Below, piece after piece: positions 6,609 through 12,012 of a stretch of 12,012 nucleotides of DNA. The stretch comes from an uncultured Methylococcaceae bacterium (GTDB taxonomy: Bacteria > Pseudomonadota > Gammaproteobacteria > Methylococcales > Methylomonadaceae), in NCBI GenBank assembly GCA_903839795.1, contig CAIMDR010000513.1, forward strand, positions 1-12,012, read 5' to 3'. Below the pieces are notes generated by a model. That model was not told the DNA's origin, did not search any database, and was given only the letters and a program-made list of their open reading frames with translations. Both the position numbers and the translations under genes were made by a program. Numbering within the stretch: the first letter of the stretch is position 1; each line of letters starts with the position of its first letter.

Positions 6609-6614
6609 CTCCTT
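6609..6614 (-). promoter_or_regulatory. Ribosome binding site of hsp20
   Basis: AAGGAG on the minus strand lies 7 bases before the ATG at 6601. It fixes the original start of hsp20 and is the strongest Shine-Dalgarno in the window. A CTTTT run at 6646-6650 could pair with AGGAG here (with two G-U pairs), as in fourU RNA thermometers, and CTTAA (about 6636-6640) could pair with TTAAG overlapping it. Both are speculative. Confidence 0.7.
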
Positions 6615-6831
6615 AAGTTACTGTTTGTAGTGAGTTATTAAGTTTAAAAGCGAGTGGGTTTCTTCAAAAACGGTTTAAAACAGGTGATTTATTTTGCCGA
6701 GTTATTTTTTAATGCTTTCTTGCTTGGGTGGATGCTTGGCTCAAGTTAATGGCCGAATTATGAGTAGTGGCTGAAAGTAAATAAAGCGGACAAATTTATT
6801 AATAGTCACTGTATACCCTTTGTAAAATAAA

Positions 6832-6869
6832 TATATACGTACAAATACGTAGGTATTTTTACGTATATA
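6832..6869. promoter_or_regulatory. TACGTA-containing dyad, candidate operator
   Basis: The perfect 10-bp inverted arms TATATACGTA (6832-6841) and TACGTATATA (6860-6869) are 18 bases apart. A third TACGTA sits between them at 6846-6851. The three TACGTA copies start 10 and 14 bases apart, close to helical turns. The site lies about 120 bases before the fusion gene start, so binding by a dimeric regulator is plausible. The regulator is unknown, and the A/T background makes chance possible. Confidence 0.35.
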
Positions 6870-6975
6870 CTTAAGTCTGATAATATCGTATAAATGGACG
6901 CTGCCCTTATCAGTCAGGTCTTGGTAAATATTTACTCTAATCGGTTGTGACTCAGTCTCGGCAAAATAACCGCTC

Positions 6976-6980
6976 AAGGA
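6976..6980 (+). promoter_or_regulatory. Ribosome binding site supporting the GTG start of the CheB-CheR fusion
   Basis: AAGGA lies 7 bases before the GTG at 6988. The next candidate, an ATG at residue 17, has only a weak purine stretch before it, so the GTG start is preferred. Confidence 0.6.
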
Positions 6981-6987
6981 TCACTCA

Positions 6988-9936
6988 GTGAAAGCCATCA
7001 CTAATAAAAAAATCGCTCTCAATAAGACCGGAAACATGGCAGGTGTAATGCCTGTAGTCGGTATAGGTGCTTCAGCTGGTGGCTTGGAGGCGCTGGAATT
7101 ATTTTTTGCTCATTTATCGCATGAAACAGGTTTTGCTTTTATCGTGGTCACCCATCAGCTTCCAGGGCATGTAAGTCTTCTCCCGGATTTGCTGAGCAAG
7201 TTTACCAACATGCCGGTTTTAACTGCCGAGGACGGTATCTATTTAAAAAGCGATCATGTTTTTGTCTGTCCGCCAGGAAAAAATCTGGCCTTGCTCAATC
7301 ACCGGTTACATCTTGTGGATTGTCAGAAACATGATGCAGCACATCTACCCATAGATTTTTTTTTACGCTCACTGGCAGAAGATATCCAGGAAATGGGCAT
7401 TGGCGTTATTCTTTCAGGGACGGGTACTGATGGAACTTTAGGTCTTAAAGCTATCAAAGGCGCATCGGGCATGACCATGGTTCAGGAGCCAAAAACAGCA
7501 AAATTCGACGGTATGCCTAGTAGTGCAATAGCCTTGGGTGATGTGGATTTTGTATTGCCCCCGGAAAAAATGGGCTCGCAGTTGATTCAATACAGTAAAG
7601 GCCCTTACTTTACAAGTATGAACAGCGCTAAACCTGACGCACTGGTGGCTTCTGAACCTATTCAGAAAATATTTCTTATGCTACGCAATCGAACCGGTAA
7701 TGACTTGTCCGCTTATAAGTCAACGACGATTAAACGGCGGATAGTCCGGCGTATGAATATTCATCAGATCAAAAATCCGGACAGCTATGTACAGTTTCTG
7801 CAAGAAAATCCTGTTGAACTGGACAAGCTGTTCAAGGAGCTTTTGATCAATGTGACCAGTTTTTTTAGAGATGCCGAGGCCTTCGAGGCGCTCAGCGATC
7901 TGGCGCTGCCAACGCTGTTTGAAGGCAAGCCCGATAATACCGAATTGCGGATATGGGTCGCGGGTTGCTCTAGCGGTGAGGAACCTTATTCGCTTGCGAT
8001 TTTACTTAAAGAATACATCGCGAAAACCGGGCAATCACTGCGCTTTCAGATTTTTGCTACAGATTTGGATGAATGGTCTATAAATCGTGCCCGCGAAGGT
8101 ATTTATCCCATCGGTATTGCTGCCGATGTTTCACCGGATCGTTTGCAACGGTTCTTTAAGTTGGAAGACGGTCAATATCGCATCAGTAAAGAGATTCGCG
8201 ATACGGTCATATTTGCCACCCAAAATCTGATTCAGGATCCGCCGTTTACCCGAGTAGATTTAATCAGTTGCCGAAATTTACTGATTTACCTGAATGCCGG
8301 GCTGCAAAAAGAGATTTTTCCACAGTTTCATTATTCACTGAATCCCGGCGGCATTTTGTTCTTGGGGTCATCCGAATCCATTGGTCATTTTGATAACCTG
8401 TTTTTGGCAATTGACAAGAAATGGAAGATATATCAACGCAAAAATACCCGAGCCACCTTTCTTGTATCTAAACTCAGCCAGTTTTCCACCAGCATAGGAG
8501 GAGCCTCACGGACACAGCTTACCGTCCTGGGTTCTGAAATTCAGGAGAGCAACCTTGCGCGTCAAATAGAGCGATTATTATTGAATTGTTTTGTGCCGGT
8601 CAGCGTAATTATTAATGAACACGGTAGTATTATTTATATTCATGGTCGTACCGGTAAATATCTTGAGCCTTCGGCGGGGCAGCCAAACATGAATATTATT
8701 GAGATGGCCAGAGAAGGTCTACGTTTGCCCTTAGTTTCATCGTTGCGGTTAGCGGCCAAAAAAGGCGAAACAGAAATTATCAGTAGTGGGCTTAGGGTAA
8801 AAACGAATGGGGATTTTGAAACAATAGACCTGAAACTTAAAAAAATAATTGACCCGGAAGCACTAAGAGACTTTTTTTTAGTCTCTTTTTACCCCGCGAT
8901 GACAGAAAACAAAGATCAACCTGCTGATAGCATCAAGACGGATTCGATTCTGATTAATAAAGCGGATGAAAAAGAGCAGCTTGAGCAGGAGCTTTTCTTT
9001 ACCAAGGAATCCCTCCGAACGACTATTGAGGAGCTGGAAACGGCTAATGAAGAGCTTAAATCCACTAACGAAGAGTTACAATCAATCAATGAAGAACTGC
9101 AAAGTTCTAATGAAGAATTGGAAACGGCCAAAGAAGAAATGCAATCGCTCAACGAAGAACTTAATAGCGTTAATAGCGAGCTGCAGGCTAAGATTGAAAC
9201 ACTTTCTGATACCAATGATGACATGCAAAATCTCTTGAACAGCACGGATATTGCCACCATTTTTCTTGACGGTCATTTAAAAATAAAACGTTTTACCCGA
9301 CAAGCGACCACTATTATCAAGTTGATTGATAGCGATATAGGCAGGCCGCTTGAGGATCTGGTTTCAACCCTTAAATATGATCATTTGATTGATGATGCTA
9401 AAACGGTACTAAAAACCTTGGTTCACAAAGACACCGAAGTGCAGACCGTTAATGATGAGTGGTATCTGTTACGTATTCTCCCTTACCGGACGGCGGAAAA
9501 CATGATAGATGGCTTGGTGATCAGTTTCATTGATATAAGCCGGCTTAAAAAAGCTGAGCAAACGGCGCAGGCGGCGTACCTGACAACAGCGATTGTTAAT
9601 ACCGTACGCCAGCCGCTCCTGGTGTTGGATGATGAATTACATATACTCACTGCCAACCCTGCATTTAACCAGGCATTTACTGTTAATGATGAAAATCTAA
9701 CGGGGCAATCTTTATTTACAATCAATAATTCCGCTTGGGACAGTGTCCCCTTGCGTAACTATTTAACCGAGACATTAATCAGTAACATTGCGTTTGATGA
9801 GTATTGCCTGGAAGCAATTTTTCCTGCTGTTGGTAAAAAGCGGCTGATAATCAATGGCCGCATTTTGAAACAATCGCCAGGAATTCAGGCACTTATTTTG
9901 TTGGCGATAGAAGATGTTACCCCGCGCCCTAATTAG
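6988..9936 (+). CDS. CheB methylesterase-CheR methyltransferase-PAS fusion protein
   Basis: This 982-residue protein has a GTG start. Residues 22-200 are a CheB-type methylesterase without a receiver domain: catalytic Ser29 in GIGASAGG, His56 in VVTHQLPGH, Asp148 in GTGTDGTLG. Residues 225-485 are a CheR-type methyltransferase: SAM-binding GCSSGEEPYSLA (326-337), FATDLDEWSINRARE, and CRNLLIYL (428-435). A PAS-like segment (about 524-645) follows, then a heptad coiled coil (about 663-745) of repeated NEELqS-type units, a PAS domain (748-852) and a last PAS domain (853-982). No kinase or membrane segment is present. It likely sets glutamate methylation of a chemoreceptor or other partner, or acts as a signalling scaffold coupled to the kinase encoded next door; no chemotaxis gene is nearby. 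The final PAS runs to the very C-terminus, so output must pass to another protein. Confidence 0.93.
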   Translation: MKAITNKKIALNKTGNMAGVMPVVGIGASAGGLEALELFFAHLSHETGFAFIVVTHQLPGHVSLLPDLLSKFTNMPVLTAEDGIYLKSDHVFVCPPGKNLALLNHRLHLVDCQKHDAAHLPIDFFLRSLAEDIQEMGIGVILSGTGTDGTLGLKAIKGASGMTMVQEPKTAKFDGMPSSAIALGDVDFVLPPEKMGSQLIQYSKGPYFTSMNSAKPDALVASEPIQKIFLMLRNRTGNDLSAYKSTTIKRRIVRRMNIHQIKNPDSYVQFLQENPVELDKLFKELLINVTSFFRDAEAFEALSDLALPTLFEGKPDNTELRIWVAGCSSGEEPYSLAILLKEYIAKTGQSLRFQIFATDLDEWSINRAREGIYPIGIAADVSPDRLQRFFKLEDGQYRISKEIRDTVIFATQNLIQDPPFTRVDLISCRNLLIYLNAGLQKEIFPQFHYSLNPGGILFLGSSESIGHFDNLFLAIDKKWKIYQRKNTRATFLVSKLSQFSTSIGGASRTQLTVLGSEIQESNLARQIERLLLNCFVPVSVIINEHGSIIYIHGRTGKYLEPSAGQPNMNIIEMAREGLRLPLVSSLRLAAKKGETEIISSGLRVKTNGDFETIDLKLKKIIDPEALRDFFLVSFYPAMTENKDQPADSIKTDSILINKADEKEQLEQELFFTKESLRTTIEELETANEELKSTNEELQSINEELQSSNEELETAKEEMQSLNEELNSVNSELQAKIETLSDTNDDMQNLLNSTDIATIFLDGHLKIKRFTRQATTIIKLIDSDIGRPLEDLVSTLKYDHLIDDAKTVLKTLVHKDTEVQTVNDEWYLLRILPYRTAENMIDGLVISFIDISRLKKAEQTAQAAYLTTAIVNTVRQPLLVLDDELHILTANPAFNQAFTVNDENLTGQSLFTINNSAWDSVPLRNYLTETLISNIAFDEYCLEAIFPAVGKKRLIINGRILKQSPGIQALILLAIEDVTPRPN
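8865..8890 (+). other. Terminator-like hairpin inside the CheB-CheR fusion gene
   Basis: The perfect 8-bp inverted repeat AAGAGACT (8865-8872) and AGTCTCTT (8880-8887) has a T-only loop and is followed by TTT. It has the shape of an intrinsic terminator, though with only three G-C pairs and a short tail. It sits at the junction between the methyltransferase half and the coiled-coil/PAS half. Translating ribosomes would normally suppress it. Confidence 0.35.
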
Positions 9937-10160
9937 AAAGGCGTATCAATGTGGGCAGCGTAAAGTAGTTGATGGATTTAGGGCGGTTGCGCTACTACGT
10001 TTGCGTAAGTAGGCTTTTATGCAAATTCCTGATTAATTGTGTTCCTCATGCATACTTTTACCGTTTCTGTAACTACACTTATGAAAAAGTCTGCTTAAAT
10101 AGGGCAGGGTAATAAAAAATCAGTAATTTATTTTACCAACCTCAAAGAATGGTATAAGCA
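9937..10160. other. Intergenic region between the fusion gene and the sensor kinase gene
   Basis: These 224 bases contain no gene. A terminator-like hairpin lies near the left side (9992-10012), and a weak A/T-rich dyad (GGTAA 10108-10112 with TTACC 10133-10137) lies in the leader of the kinase gene. No clear promoter was found, so whether the two genes share a transcript is open. Confidence 0.45.
9992..10018 (+). terminator. Weak terminator-like hairpin after the CheB-CheR fusion gene
   Basis: CTACTACG (9992-9999) pairs with CGTAAGTAG (10004-10012) with one bulged base around a TTTG loop, followed by GCTTTT. The stem is moderate and the T-run short. It could end the fusion-gene transcript or only attenuate it. 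Confidence 0.33.
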
Positions 10161-12012
10161 ATGGTCACTCAATCTACCGAGAAGGGTAAAGCTGAGGTTC
10201 TCCGAAAAGAAGCGGAGCAATTACTAAAAAACTACAAGGACACTATCCAAAAAAAATCGGCGGACATACTCAGCAAATCTGGTGGTGATCTTGTTGGTAT
10301 GTCCGGTAAGGATATTGAAAAACTGATGTTTGAATTTCAGATTCATCAGATAGAACTGGAATTGCAAAATGAAGAACTTAAAAGTGCGCATCAGGAGCTG
10401 AGTGCATCTCATGATGAATTTTCACAGATTTATAATCTGTCACCGGTCGCTTACCTGACACTGAATGAGCAAGGTATTATCAAGAAAGCCAATGTTGCCG
10501 CCATACGTTTATTGAGTGCTTCAAATGAGACCCTTATAAACAAGAAGTTGGGGGCGTTTATTCATCCCTCTGATCAGGATAATTATTTTTTCTTTATACA
10601 TCAGCTTGTTAGTGAGAAAAATAATCAAATTCTTAATGCCAAATTGCTGATCCAAAATAGTGATTCTAAACCATCTGAATATCAGGGCATTAGATTCTAT
10701 GATTGTTCTCAATCATTATGTCCACAAAATGACCCGTTTATTTATGTAGAATTACGGGGAAGGATCAATGACAACTTTAAAAATGATATTCAAATATACC
10801 TGGCAATTCAGGATATTACCGAATATAAGCACACCCAGGAAACTATTTCCTGTCTTAATGAAAAGCTGGAACAAAAGCTTGCTCAACAGACATCCCAGCT
10901 TATTGAAAGCAATCAAGACTTAACCCGCAATATAGAAGAACTTAAGCATTCAAAACATCAGTTGTGGGAACGGGAAGCTAAACTCAATGCCATTTTTAAT
11001 GCCTCAATAGAAGGTATTGTCACTATTGACGCATCCGGGATCATACGCTCTATCAATTCGGCAGTAACAACCATTTTTGGCTATAGTGAAGAAGAGCTGC
11101 TGGGTTGTAGTTATTGCAAATTAATATCCTCTGCTCAGAGTCAAAAGCAGGGGCATGATGTAAAGAGTTACTTGAAAACAAAAATGCCTAATGTTAGAGG
11201 TTTAATTCGTGAGGTTGATGGCTTATGCAAAGATGGTTCTGTGGTACCGCTGGATATTTCTTTGGTAGAATTTTCAATAGAGGGCGAAAACTATTTTACC
11301 GGCATCTTGCGAGACGTAAGTTTACGTAAACTCCAAGAGCAAAAAGAGAAAGAACATCTGGAAGAGCTCGCTCATGCTACCCGCCTCTGTCTGATCGGTG
11401 AAATGGGGTCAGGTATTGCTCATGAAGTTAATCAGCCATTGACCGCGATTACCAATTATACACAGGCTTGTTTACGCTTTATTGGAGCCGAAAATCCTGA
11501 TTTGAACCAGCTTGGTGAAATCTTGTTCAAGGTACATCAGCAGGCTCTGAAAGCGGGACAGATCATTCACCGGATGAAAGATTTTGTCAGCTCCCGAAAA
11601 ATACATCGCACAGAAACGAATATTAACACCTTGATTGAGGATGCGGTCAGCTTATGTGCCACCGATTTTAAACAAAACAACATAAAAGTGAAACTTGATC
11701 TGGAAAAAAATATTCCAGATGTTACTATTGACGATGTTCAGATCGAACAGGTTTTGTTAAACCTGATCAGAAATAGTATTGATGCCTTAAAAGACCAGCC
11801 ACCCAAAAAACCAAGAAAATTAATGATTCAGACATGCATGAAGAATTTTAATCAGATTAGTTGTAGGGTAAGAGACAACGGCTCAGGTATTGATGAGGCT
11901 CTAAAAGAGAAAATATTGTCACCTTTTTTTACTACAAAACCAACGGGCATGGGGATGGGGTTATCGATTAGTCGCTCCATCATTGAAGCCCATCAGGGCA
12001 CTTTAAATTTCA
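10161..12012 (+). CDS. PAS-domain sensor histidine kinase, FixL/DctB type (C-terminus cut by window edge)
   Basis: The frame is open for 617 codons to the right edge. The N-terminal helical segment (about 51-82, FQIHQIELELQNEEL) leads into PAS1 (about 85-222, NLSPVAYLTLNEQGIIKKAN), a coiled coil (about 226-272) and PAS2 (about 274-394). The dimerisation domain carries H421 in GEMGSGIAHEVNQPLTAI, the phosphorylation site. The ATPase domain shows the N-box (NLIRNSIDAL, N538), DNGSGID (572-578), FFTTK, and GMGMGLSIS (about 596-604), and is cut soon after. No membrane segment is seen, so it should be cytoplasmic. The H-box and PAS2 resemble FixL: H332 and R350 fall where FixL has its heme ligand and regulatory arginine, with two fewer residues between. 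The ATG at 10161 follows an in-frame stop two codons earlier, with only a weak ribosome site. A response regulator may lie beyond the window. Confidence 0.92.
   Translation, partial: MVTQSTEKGKAEVLRKEAEQLLKNYKDTIQKKSADILSKSGGDLVGMSGKDIEKLMFEFQIHQIELELQNEELKSAHQELSASHDEFSQIYNLSPVAYLTLNEQGIIKKANVAAIRLLSASNETLINKKLGAFIHPSDQDNYFFFIHQLVSEKNNQILNAKLLIQNSDSKPSEYQGIRFYDCSQSLCPQNDPFIYVELRGRINDNFKNDIQIYLAIQDITEYKHTQETISCLNEKLEQKLAQQTSQLIESNQDLTRNIEELKHSKHQLWEREAKLNAIFNASIEGIVTIDASGIIRSINSAVTTIFGYSEEELLGCSYCKLISSAQSQKQGHDVKSYLKTKMPNVRGLIREVDGLCKDGSVVPLDISLVEFSIEGENYFTGILRDVSLRKLQEQKEKEHLEELAHATRLCLIGEMGSGIAHEVNQPLTAITNYTQACLRFIGAENPDLNQLGEILFKVHQQALKAGQIIHRMKDFVSSRKIHRTETNINTLIEDAVSLCATDFKQNNIKVKLDLEKNIPDVTIDDVQIEQVLLNLIRNSIDALKDQPPKKPRKLMIQTCMKNFNQISCRVRDNGSGIDEALKEKILSPFFTTKPTGMGMGLSISRSIIEAHQGTLNF

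Larger units (their letters stand above)
6615..6987. other. Divergent intergenic region between hsp20 and the CheB-CheR fusion gene
   Basis: There is no gene here; it separates the minus-strand hsp20 from the plus-strand fusion gene. The left part is the hsp20 leader. The right part is A/T-rich and contains a TACGTA-based dyad (6832-6869). No convincing sigma-70 or sigma-32 promoter could be picked by eye. Open frames here lack protein character. Confidence 0.5.

Noticed and set aside
7354..7364. Run of nine T within the CheB part as a slippage or phase-variation tract
   Set aside because: It encodes conserved IDFFLRSL residues of CheB, and a single tract of this length in A/T-rich DNA is weak evidence.
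8916..9260. Antisense 114-codon serine/leucine-rich frame
   Set aside because: It is the mirror of the NEEL heptad coiled-coil repeats of the fusion gene, where repeated GAAGAA codons give antisense TTCTTC runs.
10108..10137. A/T-rich dyad GGTAA...TTACC before the kinase gene
   Set aside because: Only five solid pairs around a loose A/T interior; not distinguishable from chance here.
1..12012. CRISPR array, tRNA, rRNA or phage/integron attachment site
   Set aside because: No regularly spaced repeats, cloverleaf or rRNA-like sequence was noticed on either strand.

Overview
The window looks like chromosomal DNA of an AT-leaning gammaproteobacterium. The protein families and gene order (SWIM-SNF2 helicase; Hsp20, CbpA, CbpM, host-attachment-like protein and HPF cluster; CheB-CheR-PAS fusion followed by a PAS histidine kinase) remind me of Methylococcales-type methanotrophs and related sulfur or methane oxidisers. 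That placement is an inference from family resemblance. No marker gene here settles it.

Layout. (1) Bases 1-2214, minus strand: the N-terminal 738 codons of a SWIM zinc-finger SNF2-family ATPase, cut by the left edge just after helicase motif Ia/Ib. (2) 2215-2836: AT-rich, no gene seen. (3) 2837-3046, plus strand: an isolated 69-aa single-pass membrane protein with its own ribosome binding site and a perfect 10-bp hairpin terminator. (4) 3047-3487: no intact gene, but a short minus-strand stretch just after hpf resembles the C-terminus of a glutaredoxin-like protein. (5) 3488-6601, minus strand: a stress cluster read in the order hsp20 (broken), cbpA, cbpM, host-attachment/baeRF-like gene, hpf. 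A 115-bp palindromic repeat lies between hsp20 and cbpA. (6) 6602-6987: divergent regulatory region with a TACGTA-based dyad. (7) 6988-9936, plus strand: a 982-aa CheB-CheR-coiled-coil-PAS-PAS fusion with no receiver and no kinase. (8) 10161 to the right edge, plus strand: a PAS-PAS histidine kinase of the FixL/DctB type, cut in its ATPase domain.

How the genes may work together. The minus-strand cluster combines a holdase (Hsp20), a J-protein co-chaperone (CbpA), its modulator (CbpM), a ribosome-hibernation factor (HPF) and an eRF1-like 'host attachment' protein. This fits a package for proteostasis and ribosome protection in stressed or stationary cells. The plus-strand pair looks like a signalling module: a methylesterase/methyltransferase PAS scaffold, then a sensor kinase whose second PAS domain carries residues matching the FixL heme ligand and regulatory arginine.

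The most solid unusual observation is that hsp20 is interrupted after codon 15 by a 98-bp non-coding element with matching terminal inverted repeats and a duplicated TA target, i.e. a MITE of the IS630/Tc1-mariner style. Removing the element plus one TA restores an uninterrupted 145-codon Hsp20.
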